A DNA stretch of 64,000 nucleotides from Dyella_B acidisoli (GTDB lineage Bacteria > Pseudomonadota > Gammaproteobacteria > Xanthomonadales > Rhodanobacteraceae), in NCBI RefSeq assembly GCF_049532895.1, contig NZ_CP064031.1:1736001-1800000 (forward strand), given 5' to 3'. The notes below the pieces were generated by a model that worked only from the letters and a program-made list of their open reading frames with translations, made no database searches and had not been told where the DNA came from. Below are positions 41,514 to 49,875 of this stretch, piece by piece (within the stretch, counting starts at the first letter, position 1; each line of letters starts with the position of its first letter). Both the position numbers and the translations under genes were made by a program.

Positions 41514-42092
41514 ATGGAAAAGGGGCGGCTCGAGGCCTTCAGCGATGGCGTGCTCGCCATCATCATCACCATCATGGTGCTGGAGCTGAAGGTGCCGCAC
41601 GGCGATGGCTGGGATGTTCTGTTTCAGCAGTGGCCGGTGTTCCTGAGCTACGTATTGAGCTTCATCTACGTAGGCATTTACTGGAACAATCATCACCATT
41701 TCATGCATGCTGCGGAGAAGGTGAGCGGCGGCGTGCTCTGGACCAATCTCCACCTGTTGTTCTGGTTGTCGTTGATGCCGGTGACCACCGGCTGGATGGG
41801 CGAAAATCACTTTGCAAGGCTGCCGGTGGCGGTATACGGCTTCGTGTTGATGATGTGCGCCATCGCGTGGCAGCCATTCCAGCACAGCCTGATCGCGGCC
41901 AACGGCGGCAAAGGCTCCCTCCTGGCCCAGGCGTTAGGTGGTGACTGGAAAGGCAAGGTCGCCGTCGCCATGTATCTAGGCGGCATCCTGCTGGCGTTTG
42001 TGGCGCCGTGGGTGTCGTGTGTTCTTTATGCCACGGTGGCTGCGATCTGGTTCATTCCCGATCGGCGCATCGAATCGCGGATCAAGCAATGA
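41514..42092 (+). CDS. TMEM175/DUF1211-family membrane channel protein
   Basis: This encodes 192 residues; ATG 41514 follows GGAGGGGAG. The family motif F-S-D is at the start of the first membrane segment (RLEAFSDGVLAIIITIMVLE, Phe9-Ser10-Asp11). About six membrane segments follow (FLSYVLSFIYVGIYWNNHHH; LFWLSLMPVTTGW; AVAMYLGGILLAFVAPWVSC). Bacterial relatives form tetrameric potassium channels. It sits between dnaK and dnaJ and its stop overlaps the dnaJ start (ATGA), so it is translated with the chaperone. A link between ion balance and heat stress is an inference from position. Confidence 0.85.
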   Translation: MEKGRLEAFSDGVLAIIITIMVLELKVPHGDGWDVLFQQWPVFLSYVLSFIYVGIYWNNHHHFMHAAEKVSGGVLWTNLHLLFWLSLMPVTTGWMGENHFARLPVAVYGFVLMMCAIAWQPFQHSLIAANGGKGSLLAQALGGDWKGKVAVAMYLGGILLAFVAPWVSCVLYATVAAIWFIPDRRIESRIKQ

Positions 42093-43207
42093 GCAAGCGT
42101 GACTACTACGAAATTCTCGGTGTCGAACGTTCGGTCAACGAGGCTGAGCTGAAAAAAGCATTTCGTCGCCTGGCGATGAAATACCATCCCGACCGCAGCC
42201 CGGACGATCCGCACGCACAGGAGAAGTTCAAAGAGGCCAAGGAAGCCTACGACGTACTTTCCGATACGCAGAAGCGTTCGATGTATGACCAGTACGGCCA
42301 CGCCGCGTTCGAAGGCGGCATGGGCGGTCGCGGCGGTGGTGCCGGCTTCGGCGATATGGGCGATATCTTCGGGGATATTTTCGGCGACATCTTCGGTGGC
42401 GGCCGTTCCTCGCGTCCGCGGCGCGGTGCGGATCTGCGCTACATCATGGAGCTTGATCTCGAAGAAGCCGTATTCGGTATCGAGAAGAAGTTCGACATTC
42501 CCACCCAGGTCAATTGCCATCACTGCAATGGTAGCGGTTCGGAGGACGGCAAGACCGTCAGCTGCCGCACCTGTAACGGCCACGGCCGCGTGCGCATGCA
42601 GAACGGCATCTTTTCGATCCAGCAGACCTGCCCGCATTGCGGCGGCAGTGGTCGCTCGATTGAGAAACCCTGCAAGAAATGTCATGGCGAAGGACGTCTG
42701 GAAGAAACACGCACCTTGTCCGTGCGCATTCCGGCCGGCGTCGACAATGGCGACCGCATTCGTTTGGCCGGGCAGGGCGAAGCCGGTCCGGCTGGCACGG
42801 AAGCAGGTGATCTTTACGTGGAAGTGCACGTGCGCGAGCACGAGATTTTCCAGCGCGATGGCAACAATCTCTTCTGTGAAGTGCCGATCCGCATCTCGCA
42901 GGCCGCGCTGGGCACAGAGCTGCAAGTGCCCACCTTGGATGGCGAAGTCGCCATGACCATTCCGCCGGAAACGCAAACCGGGCAGCAGTTTGTGTTGCGC
43001 GGGCGTGGCGTGAAGTCCGTGCGCGGTGGACGCACCGGCGACTTGATCTGCCGCGTGATGGTGGAAACACCGGTGCGCCTGACGCGCGAACAGCGCGAAC
43101 TGCTGGAGCAACTGGAAGCCACCTTTACCGAGGACGACGAGCACACGCCGCGTGCGAAGGGTTTTATGGATGGCGTGAAGCAGTTTTGGTCGCGGGTGAC
43201 TTCCTGA
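42089..43207 (+). CDS. dnaJ: Chaperone DnaJ (Hsp40)
   Basis: This encodes 372 residues. J domain with HPD motif (RLAMKYHPDRSPDD), a Gly/Phe-rich stretch (GGMGGRGGGAGFGDMGDIFG) and four zinc-binding CxxCxGxG repeats (CHHCNGSG, CRTCNGHG, CPHCGGSG, CKKCHGEG), then the C-terminal domains. It stimulates DnaK ATPase and delivers substrates. It starts inside the stop codon of the TMEM175 gene, so its translation probably depends on that gene. Confidence 0.97.
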   Translation: MSKRDYYEILGVERSVNEAELKKAFRRLAMKYHPDRSPDDPHAQEKFKEAKEAYDVLSDTQKRSMYDQYGHAAFEGGMGGRGGGAGFGDMGDIFGDIFGDIFGGGRSSRPRRGADLRYIMELDLEEAVFGIEKKFDIPTQVNCHHCNGSGSEDGKTVSCRTCNGHGRVRMQNGIFSIQQTCPHCGGSGRSIEKPCKKCHGEGRLEETRTLSVRIPAGVDNGDRIRLAGQGEAGPAGTEAGDLYVEVHVREHEIFQRDGNNLFCEVPIRISQAALGTELQVPTLDGEVAMTIPPETQTGQQFVLRGRGVKSVRGGRTGDLICRVMVETPVRLTREQRELLEQLEATFTEDDEHTPRAKGFMDGVKQFWSRVTS

Positions 43208-43221
43208 GTTCGAGATGTGCT

Positions 43222-43357
43222 CCCTCTCCCCTCTGGGGAGAGGGTTGGGGTGAGGGGCCAATCTTGCGAAGATGTGGATCTTTTCCAATAGTGCTTCGAT
43301 GCAACTTCATCGCAAGATTGGCCCCTCACCCTAGCCCTCTCCCCGAAGGGGAGAGGG
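43222..43357. repeat. 48-base inverted repeat between dnaJ and dapB
   Basis: Arms 43222-43269 and 43310-43357 are near-perfect inverted copies, each starting with the CCCTCTCCCC...GGGGAGAGGG palindrome and continuing through GGTGAGGGGCCAATCTTGCG. The 40-base spacer has no gene. A transcript would fold into one long hairpin. Confidence 0.8.
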
Positions 43358-43381
43358 AATAAAAGCGCAAGGACACCTCGC

Positions 43382-44185
43382 ATGACCCAGCCCATCCGCC
43401 TCGCCATCAACGGTGCCTCCGGGCGAATGGGTCGTGCGCTACTTGCGCTGATTCGCGAAGACGGACGCTTTGAACTGGTGAGCGCCCTGGTATCCAAAAG
43501 TTCGGCCCATAACGGCGCGCCGGTCTTTCCCGAACTACCCAGCTTGCTGCGCTACTCCGATGAGTGGGACGCGATCGCCGCAGACGTCGTCATCGACTTC
43601 AGCGGCCCGGATGGACTCGCCTCGGCCATTGCATATTGTGTTGCGCACGACGCTGCGCTGGTGACGGGCACGACAGGCATCGATGCGTCGTTGCAAACCA
43701 AACTCGATGAAGCGAGCCAACGTATTCCGCTGTTACACGCCACCAACTTCAGCCTGGGCGTCGCGGTGCTGAAACGTTTGTTACGCCAAGCTGCGGCAGC
43801 GCTGCCCGATTGGGATCTGGAAATCATCGAAGCGCATCACAACCGCAAGGAAGATGCGCCGTCCGGCACTGCGCTTACCTTGGGACACGCCGCCGCCGAA
43901 GCGCGTGGCACCACATTGGCGAAAGATGCCGTGTACACGCGCGAAGGCCGCCCTGGTGCACGTCGCAGCGGCAGCATTGGCTTTGCGGTGGTGCGCGGAG
44001 GCGATGTGGTGGGCGAGCACACGGCTTTGTTGCTTGGTCAGGGCGAGTGCGTCGAGCTGAGTCATCGCGCGACCGATCGTTCGATCTTTGCGCGCGGTGC
44101 GCTGGAAGCTGCGGCATGGCTGGCGGGTCGCAAGCCTGGTAGCTATGACATTGACGATATGCTCCAAGCTCGCGTTGCGGGTTGA
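43382..44185 (+). CDS. dapB: 4-hydroxy-tetrahydrodipicolinate reductase
   Basis: This encodes 267 residues. NAD(P) fold GASGRMGRALLALI at the N-terminus, VTGTTGIDASLQTK, the catalytic region EIIEAHHNRKEDAPSGTALT and the C-terminal VELSHRATDRSIFARGALEA. It performs the second common step of the lysine and diaminopimelate pathway in the cytoplasm. Length matches the family. It is the gene usually found after dnaJ in this order. Confidence 0.96.
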   Translation: MTQPIRLAINGASGRMGRALLALIREDGRFELVSALVSKSSAHNGAPVFPELPSLLRYSDEWDAIAADVVIDFSGPDGLASAIAYCVAHDAALVTGTTGIDASLQTKLDEASQRIPLLHATNFSLGVAVLKRLLRQAAAALPDWDLEIIEAHHNRKEDAPSGTALTLGHAAAEARGTTLAKDAVYTREGRPGARRSGSIGFAVVRGGDVVGEHTALLLGQGECVELSHRATDRSIFARGALEAAAWLAGRKPGSYDIDDMLQARVAG

Positions 44186-44243
44186 CTGTATCGCAGCACC
44201 AAATTCTTCTGATCCTCGACATGAAACCGTGCAGAGGGTTGAT

Positions 44244-45338
44244 ATGAAAACGCTACACTGGCTGGCATGCTGCCTGGGAGCCGTGGTTATGTCCGCCGCC
44301 ATCCACGCCAATGAAAAGCCGATCGCCGCGAAGCTGCTGGTGATCGGCCATCGTGGCGCCAGCGCCTTGCGGCCCGAGCACACGTTGGAGTCCTACGCCA
44401 AAGCGATTGCCGACGGCGCGGACTATGTGGAACCCGATCTGGTCATGACCAAGGACGGCATCCCCGTGGCTCGACACGAGAACGAGATCAGTGGCACCAC
44501 GGACGTGGCCAATCATCCGGAATTCGCTTCGCGCAAAACCACCAAGACCATCGATGGGCACAGCGTCACGGGTTGGTTCACGGAAGACTTCACGCTGGCC
44601 GAACTGAAAACGTTACGTGCGCGCGAACGTTTGCCGGAGTACCGCAGCACGCAATACGACGGTGATTTCCAGGTGCCGAGCTTTGAGGAAATCATCGATT
44701 TCGTTGCGACCGAAGCGGCTACGCGCGGGCGCGTCATCGGCATCATTCCGGAGATCAAGCATGGTACCTATTTTCAGAAGATAGGTCTGCCGATGGAGGA
44801 TTGCGTGCTGGCGATCATCGTTGCGCATCACTACACGCAGCATGCGCCGGTGGAAATCCAGTCGTTCGAAATCGCCAACCTACGTTATTTGCGAGAGAAG
44901 TTGGGCAAGATCCATCCCAATGTGCGTCTGCTGCAATTGATCGATGATCCTCACGAACAGCCGTTCGATGTAGTGGCAGAAGGCGGCAAGCTTAACTATG
45001 GCGACATGATGAAGCCCACCGGGCTACGCGAGATTTCCGGCTATGCCGATGCGATCGGCCCAAACATTCGGGAGATCATCCCGTTGAAGGCCGACGGTAC
45101 ATTAGGCACACCCACATCGCTGGTGCACGATGCGCATGCGGCGGGATTGGAGCTGCATCCGTATACGTTCCGCCCAGAGAATCATTTCCAGGCAAAGAAT
45201 TTCTGGCAAGGCAGTGATCCGAAGACCTTCAACGAGGCGGGTTCGATCGCCGAGATCCGCGCTTACCTCGCTGCAGGGATTGATGCGTTCTTTACTGACG
45301 ATCCGGCGATTGGGCGCAAGGCGGTGGATGGGCGTTGA
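44244..45338 (+). CDS. glpQ: Periplasmic glycerophosphodiester phosphodiesterase
   Basis: This encodes 364 residues; ATG 44244 has AGAGGG upstream. A signal peptide is seen (MKTLHWLACCLGAVVMSAAI, HANEK). The GDPD barrel follows with catalytic VIGHRGASALRPEHTLESY, ADYVEPDLVMTKDGIPVARH, GIIPEIKHGTYF and the C-terminal AYLAAGIDAFFTDDP. It splits glycerophosphodiesters into glycerol-3-phosphate and alcohol in the periplasm. Size fits the GlpQ branch rather than the short cytoplasmic UgpQ. Confidence 0.9.
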   Translation: MKTLHWLACCLGAVVMSAAIHANEKPIAAKLLVIGHRGASALRPEHTLESYAKAIADGADYVEPDLVMTKDGIPVARHENEISGTTDVANHPEFASRKTTKTIDGHSVTGWFTEDFTLAELKTLRARERLPEYRSTQYDGDFQVPSFEEIIDFVATEAATRGRVIGIIPEIKHGTYFQKIGLPMEDCVLAIIVAHHYTQHAPVEIQSFEIANLRYLREKLGKIHPNVRLLQLIDDPHEQPFDVVAEGGKLNYGDMMKPTGLREISGYADAIGPNIREIIPLKADGTLGTPTSLVHDAHAAGLELHPYTFRPENHFQAKNFWQGSDPKTFNEAGSIAEIRAYLAAGIDAFFTDDPAIGRKAVDGR

Positions 45339-45403
45339 TGTTCAGTAGTCAATTGCTTTTGCTGCCGCTACGCGCCGCGGCTCTAAAAACTTCTTGAGTG
45401 AGT

Positions 45404-45539
45404 CCCTTTCCCTTCGGGAGAGGGTGCCAAGAGGCGGGTGAGGGTTCGGGCGAAGCGCAATGCCTAGTTCTTGCACGAGTCTTTGTCATCGCGCGCTGCT
45501 CGCACCCTTACCCCGACCCCTCTCCCGGAGGGAGAGGGG
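45404..45539. repeat. Inverted pair of CCCTCTCCCC-type palindromes
   Basis: The left unit is CCCTTTCCCTTCGGGAGAGGG (45404-45424, broken pairing) and the right unit is around CCCCTCTCCCGGAGGGAGAG (45516-45539), both with GAGGG-type extensions facing each other. It ends the glpQ-like gene region. Confidence 0.65.
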
Positions 45540-45589
45540 CTTAGAAGTTGTGAGCCCACATCAAAGCCGGTAGGATTTGCGCCACTCAC

Positions 45590-45807
45590 TGTCATTGGGG
45601 AGTAGCCATCCTCGCTGCAGTAGGCCGCCAGGCCCACACGCATGCAGGAATTCGCGTCAACACACTTGAAGCTAAGGCTTCATGGCGCGAATGGTTATCG
45701 CAGATGTTCCGTTTGCGATGGTCCGGCGAGACCTTTGGCCACGACGCGCTCACCCCGGCCGGGCGAGCAGCTGGCGTGTGCCATTGGTTTCTGCTCGCCC
45801 GGCCCGG
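45590..45807 (+). promoter_or_regulatory. yybP-ykoY manganese riboswitch with expression platform
   Basis: The conserved blocks of this riboswitch are present in order: TTGGGGAGTAGCC (45595-45607), CGTCAACACACTT (45654-45666) and GGCGAGACCTTTGGCC (45725-45740). They form the Mn2+-binding docked helices. Downstream, GGCCGGGCGAGCAG (45757-45770) pairs with CTGCTCGCCCGGCC (45791-45804), a 14-bp stem ending at the ribosome site GGAA of the next gene, without a T run, so control of translation is likely. The gene below is an exchanger, which would then export Mn2+. Confidence 0.88.
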
Positions 45808-45815
45808 AATTTGTC

Positions 45816-46817
45816 ATGGTTCTCACAGCACTGCTGTTCCTGCTTTCCGCAGCGGCCATCTATGCGGCCTGCGAGTACTTCGTCAACAGCATCGAGTGGT
45901 TAGGAAAAAAGCTTCATCTCGCTGAGACCGCCACGGGTACCGTGCTTGCAGCGTTCGGCACGGCTTTGCCGGAAAGCGCAGTGACGTTCGTCGCAGTGGT
46001 GATGGGGCGTACGCCCGAAGTGCGAGACATCGGTGTTGGCTCGGCGATGGGCGGTCCTCTGGTGCTGGCCACCATCGCCTACGCTGTGGTGGGTATTGCG
46101 CTGTGGAGCAACCGCGGCCGTTTGGGACGCACGACGATGCGCGTGCAAGTCGAAGATGCGCGTCTGGCGCGTGACCAGGGGTGGTTCCTTTCCATCTTCG
46201 TGGCGAAGTGCGCGCTCGGCCTGATCGCGTTTGCATTCAAACCGTGGCTGGGTGTGCTGTTCCTACTGGCGTATGCGGTCTACGTGTGGCGCGAACTGAA
46301 AGATGAAGGCGCTGCAGCCGATCACGAGGAACTCGAACCACTGAAATTTCAGCCGGGCGCCGCGATACCGACGATGCTGGCCGTGTCGTTGCAGGCGATG
46401 CTTTCGTTAGGGGTGATCGCGGTAGCCTCGCACATTTTCGTTCTGCAGCTCGAAAGTATTGGCGTGGCGATGCATCTTCCGCCGCATCTGGTGGCATTGG
46501 TGCTGAGCCCGGTTGCGACCGAACTGCCTGAAACCATGAATGCGTTGATCTGGGTGCGTCAGGGCAAGGAGCGGCTGGCGTTGGCGAATATTTCTGGTGC
46601 GATGATGATTCAGGCCACGGTACCTAGCGCATTGGCGATATTTGCCACGCCATGGATGTTCGATGCGCCGTTGATCGTGTCAGGGGTGCTGACCATGCTG
46701 GCGATTATCTTTCTGTGGGGGCTGTTCCGGCGTGGTCGCGTCGATGGCCGTGCCTTGGTGCCTGTCGGTTTGTTCTACGCAGTGTTTGCGTTCTACGCGA
46801 TCAGGTCTTTCGTGTAG
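45816..46817 (+). CDS. CaCA-superfamily sodium/calcium-type exchanger, probable Mn2+ exporter
   Basis: This encodes 333 residues; ATG 45816 is chosen because it follows the riboswitch hairpin and GGAA; the frame upstream belongs to the riboswitch. It has about ten membrane segments and two related halves with the alpha-repeat cores GTVLAAFGTALPESAVTFVA and ALVLSPVATELPETMNALIW, the cation-binding Glu-containing motifs. The family exchanges Ca2+ or other divalent cations for H+ or Na+. Riboswitch control points to Mn2+ as substrate, which is an inference. Its stop TAG is part of a palindromic repeat. Confidence 0.88.
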   Translation: MVLTALLFLLSAAAIYAACEYFVNSIEWLGKKLHLAETATGTVLAAFGTALPESAVTFVAVVMGRTPEVRDIGVGSAMGGPLVLATIAYAVVGIALWSNRGRLGRTTMRVQVEDARLARDQGWFLSIFVAKCALGLIAFAFKPWLGVLFLLAYAVYVWRELKDEGAAADHEELEPLKFQPGAAIPTMLAVSLQAMLSLGVIAVASHIFVLQLESIGVAMHLPPHLVALVLSPVATELPETMNALIWVRQGKERLALANISGAMMIQATVPSALAIFATPWMFDAPLIVSGVLTMLAIIFLWGLFRRGRVDGRALVPVGLFYAVFAFYAIRSFV

Positions 46818-46887
46818 GTTGAGGTGCAAACCCCAACATCGGGATGTATGTACGCACGGAGATGTTGGGGTTTTCACCCCAGCCTAC
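46813..46887. repeat. Palindromic repeat pair at the exchanger stop
   Basis: The left arm GTAGGTTGAGGTGCAAACCC and the right arm GGGGTTTTCACCCCAGCCTAC flank a second inverted pair CCAACATC / GATGTTGG. It belongs to the GTAGGTTGGGGTGA family. The TAG at 46815-46817 is the stop codon of the exchanger. Confidence 0.7.
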
Positions 46888-46901
46888 GCAGCTGCGGGCT
46901 T

Positions 46902-47654
46902 TCAGGATTCACCCAGGCGGGATAGCTCAAGCTTGGCCGCCTTCAACCACTCTTGTTCTTTGCGTCGATAGTAGCGGGGCATCAATTCGGCGCGTCGGAG
47001 CTGACTCTGCAGCACGCTGCGTGCTTCGGCAAGGTGCTGGCTTCGCGCGAGCAGGCGTCCGTAACGGAAGCGGCCTTCTTCGCCAGGGTAGCTGTCTGCC
47101 AGCACGCGATATTCGTCCAGCGCAGCTTCGGTGTCACCGAGTTCTTCGAGGCAGTGCGCGTGGAGCAGCTGAACCTCGTTCGATTTGTAGTTCGGATTGG
47201 CTTGGGTCAGTGCGTCCAGCGTTTGGCGCGCATCGGCGTAATGTTCATTGCCGGCTTGTGCGTGGGCGAGACCTTCCATGAAATGCGGATCAGTGGCGTA
47301 CATGCCGGTGAGCAAACCTTGATACAACTCTTGCGCGTTGACGTAATCGCCTTGTTGCAGGCATTCCTCGGCAAGCCGGCGGCGATTGTCGATGGTGTTG
47401 CTCAGTTCCAGCTGGCGCTGCAGTTCGCGCCGGCGGCGTTGCGGATCGATCACCTTCATCGCGGTACGGGCAGCGCTGCGGCCGTGGGGGTTGTGTCCAA
47501 GATCGGGGATGACCGCAATCAGCACGTAAACCAGTATCGCCAGATACGATCCGATCAGGATCAGCACAATCCAGTACAGCGGACGGCCGCTGCGAATGAC
47601 ATGGACGGCGCAGGCCACCTGCAGGGCCAGAGACAGCAAAAACACAAAAGACAT
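46902..47654 (-). CDS. Membrane-anchored TPR protein
   Basis: This encodes 250 residues. Two N-terminal membrane segments (MSFVFLLSLALQVACAVHVI; LYWIVLILIGSYLAILVYVL) are followed by a cytoplasmic or periplasmic part of TPR-like helix pairs (RRRLAEECLQQGDYVNAQEL; HFMEGLAHAQAGNEHYADAR; LHAHCLEELGDTEAALDEYR). It is likely a scaffold for a complex. The family is conserved but uncharacterised as far as I know. It is downstream of the small membrane-protein genes on the same strand. Confidence 0.75.
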   Translation of the reverse strand: MSFVFLLSLALQVACAVHVIRSGRPLYWIVLILIGSYLAILVYVLIAVIPDLGHNPHGRSAARTAMKVIDPQRRRRELQRQLELSNTIDNRRRLAEECLQQGDYVNAQELYQGLLTGMYATDPHFMEGLAHAQAGNEHYADARQTLDALTQANPNYKSNEVQLLHAHCLEELGDTEAALDEYRVLADSYPGEEGRFRYGRLLARSQHLAEARSVLQSQLRRAELMPRYYRRKEQEWLKAAKLELSRLGES

Positions 47655-47714
47655 GGCTTCCCTCGAAGCACTTGAAGTCGCGATGTTACGTCAGGTGCCT
47701 GCTGTTGTATCGCG

Positions 47715-48062
47715 TTAGTCGCCGTGGAAATTGGACATCATGCCAAAACAAGCGGCGACGAGCAGCAACGCTACGGCAACCATGGATAGCAGTCCAAGCA
47801 TCAGCCCCAGGCCCGTACGCGTCTTGCCTTTTCGGTAGCTCCAGATGGCGAAGGCGATGATGAACACGTAGGGCAGCAACCACAGCACGATGACCGATTC
47901 GCTGAAACGGGTCACGAGGGAGGTGGCGATCGTCATGCACACGGACGTTCCCACCACTGCAATGCCCCAGGCAAGGCCGATACCGGCGCCCAGCGAACCT
48001 TTGTCCTCGGGAGGATTATCGCGATGAAAATCGCCAGGTGAGGGTTCGTTGGTGTTGTTCAT
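47715..48062 (-). CDS. Small membrane protein, paralogue A
   Basis: This encodes 115 residues with three membrane segments and the C-terminal block YRKGKTRTGLGLMLGLLSMV, ALLLVAACFGMMSNFHGD. The N-terminal 25 residues are Pro/Asp/Asn-rich and soluble. The block is repeated almost identically in the next gene (48086-48442), so the two are a tandem duplication. The ribosome site GGAATTC is weak. Function unknown; the cluster with the radical SAM and Lgt-like genes suggests a shared membrane-linked role. Confidence 0.75.
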   Translation of the reverse strand: MNNTNEPSPGDFHRDNPPEDKGSLGAGIGLAWGIAVVGTSVCMTIATSLVTRFSESVIVLWLLPYVFIIAFAIWSYRKGKTRTGLGLMLGLLSMVAVALLLVAACFGMMSNFHGD

Positions 48063-48085
48063 AGGATGAATTCCTTTCGAAGCGC

Positions 48086-48442
48086 TCAGTCACCGATTCC
48101 GCCGCGCAACATGCCAAAGCACGCCGCGACCAGCAGCAGTGCGACGGCAATGATGGATAGCAAGCCGAGCATCAATCCAAGGCCGGTTCTGGTCTTGCCC
48201 GTTCGGTATTGAAAAACGGCCAGGATCACGATGAGAAGATAGGGCAAGAGAAAAAGCGCAGCGATCCAGCTGCTGTGAACGGCGTAGAACGAGGTAATGA
48301 TCACGAAGCCCAATAAACTGCCGAGTATTGCTATGGCCCAGGCCAGCCCTATGCCCAGGCCAAGTGAGCCGTGATCCTTCTGGAGTTCGTTCGATTCGGA
48401 CAGCTGAGCCCGCGGAGGTTCATACGGCGGAACGCTGTTCAT
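48086..48442 (-). CDS. Small membrane protein, paralogue B
   Basis: This encodes 118 residues, three membrane segments, with the same C-terminal block as its neighbour (YRTGKTRTGLGLMLGLLSII, ALLLVAACFGMLRGG). The start ATG at 48442 overlaps the TGA of the radical SAM gene (ATGA), so it belongs to the same operon. The N-terminus is Pro-rich (MNSVPPYEPPRAQLSESNEL). Function unknown. Confidence 0.8.
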   Translation of the reverse strand: MNSVPPYEPPRAQLSESNELQKDHGSLGLGIGLAWAIAILGSLLGFVIITSFYAVHSSWIAALFLLPYLLIVILAVFQYRTGKTRTGLGLMLGLLSIIAVALLLVAACFGMLRGGIGD

Positions 48443-49875
48443 GGCATGCCATCCTCGATGGCGCGCACCTGTTCGATTTCGCGTCGCAATGCTTCCAGCT
48501 TCACCGCTTTGTCGTCGCGATAAAACAAATTGAACGTGTCGAACGGAATGATGCGACCATCCGGCTGCGCAATATGCACGCAGGATTTCTTCACCGCACG
48601 CAGATCGAACCCGTGTGCATCGATGAACTGCATGATCAGCACACGGAAGACGTTGCGGTAAGAGAGATCGGCCGGCGCTTGCACTTGCGGCAGGCAGCAG
48701 AGGAGATCCGATAGCGAACACGCCTGTGATTCGGGTGAATGGTTGGTGGCGAACAGTTCGAACACGTGCGCGCGCAATTCTTCATCGCGCTCGACCACGA
48801 TGGTGTTGCGTCCCTTGCTGACCAGCGTTTCGGGCGAGACGAAGCGAGTCAACGGCAACACCTGACTGTCCAGTTTCAAGGCATAGGCCATGGCCAGACA
48901 ATCGGGGTTGCAGGGGACAGGAATCAGATCATCGGGATGGAAGATCGCACTTTGCTCAAGGATGCGGCGGCGCACCTCGCTCAAGGTCAGGCGATCGCGT
49001 TCGGTGTCATAGCCTTCCAGACGGCCAGCCGCCTGGATCGGCTGGAAGGTGACGCCGCGCACGCAGGGCTGGGTGAGGGCAAACTCGATGATGGAGCCAA
49101 GTTCGTCGTCGTTGAGCCCTTTCTTGACGGTCACCACGAGCGTGGTGGAAATGTCATAGCGATTGAGATGTTCCAGCGCCTTCAGACGCACGTCGCGCAA
49201 TTTCGCGCCGCGCAGATCTTTGTGCACCTCATCGCGCAGCGAATCGAATTGCAGATAGAGCTCGAAGCCCGGCTGATAGTCAGCAAGTCGCGCCGCGAAA
49301 TCCGGCTCTTTGGCAATGCGCAGGCCGTTGGTGTTGACCATCAGATGCCGGATCGGCCGTTGCCTGGCGGCATCGAGGATGGCGAAAAAATCCGGATGCA
49401 GGGTTGGCTCGCCACCTGAAATCTGCACCACATCGGGCTCGCCTTCATTGGCGACCACCGCATCGAGCATGCGCTCGACCGTGGCAAGGTCGCGGTAACC
49501 CGGACGATGCGGGCCGCTCTCCGCGTAGCAGATCGGGCAATGCAGGTTGCAGTGATCGGTGATTTCGACCAGGGTCAAGCAGGAGTGCTGCATGTGTTCC
49601 GGACACAGCCCGCAATCGTAGGGGCAACCGAAATGCTGTGGCGTGTTGAACTGCTGGGGCAGTTCCGGCGGTTTGATGTACACCTCGCGGCATTGACGGT
49701 AATACGCCGCGTCATCCGCAATCAGCACACGTTCGCGACCGTGATGCGGGCACCACTTTTCGAGGTAGACACGCTCGTCCTTGATCAGGATTTTCGCTTC
49801 CACCCGGCGCAGGCATGTGCTGCAGATGGATACGGCGCTGTCGTAAAACAGATACGGCCTTACCTTGGCTCCCAT
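48439..49875 (-). CDS. Radical SAM protein, MJ0619/Tes-like
   Basis: This encodes 478 residues. A rubredoxin-like N-terminus (SICSTCLRR; EKWCPHHGRER) is followed by a second Cys cluster FGCPYDCGLCPEHMQHSC (82-99) and the radical SAM triad CNLHCPIC (Cys109, 113, 116). SAM-binding motifs ISGGEPTLHPDFF and LMVNTNGLRIA follow; further cysteines occur near PVPCNPDC and SLSDLLCCLP. This three-cluster layout is that of MJ0619/tetraether-synthase-type enzymes, which couple or methylate lipid or pterin carbons. It overlaps the Lgt-like gene (16 bases) and the membrane-protein gene (4 bases). A lipid-modifying role is inferred from layout and neighbours; substrate unknown. Confidence 0.85.
   Translation of the reverse strand: MGAKVRPYLFYDSAVSICSTCLRRVEAKILIKDERVYLEKWCPHHGRERVLIADDAAYYRQCREVYIKPPELPQQFNTPQHFGCPYDCGLCPEHMQHSCLTLVEITDHCNLHCPICYAESGPHRPGYRDLATVERMLDAVVANEGEPDVVQISGGEPTLHPDFFAILDAARQRPIRHLMVNTNGLRIAKEPDFAARLADYQPGFELYLQFDSLRDEVHKDLRGAKLRDVRLKALEHLNRYDISTTLVVTVKKGLNDDELGSIIEFALTQPCVRGVTFQPIQAAGRLEGYDTERDRLTLSEVRRRILEQSAIFHPDDLIPVPCNPDCLAMAYALKLDSQVLPLTRFVSPETLVSKGRNTIVVERDEELRAHVFELFATNHSPESQACSLSDLLCCLPQVQAPADLSYRNVFRVLIMQFIDAHGFDLRAVKKSCVHIAQPDGRIIPFDTFNLFYRDDKAVKLEALRREIEQVRAIEDGMP

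Noticed and set aside
42026..43288. 420-codon open frame opposite dnaJ
   Set aside because: Antisense shadow running into palindromic repeats; no protein-like features.
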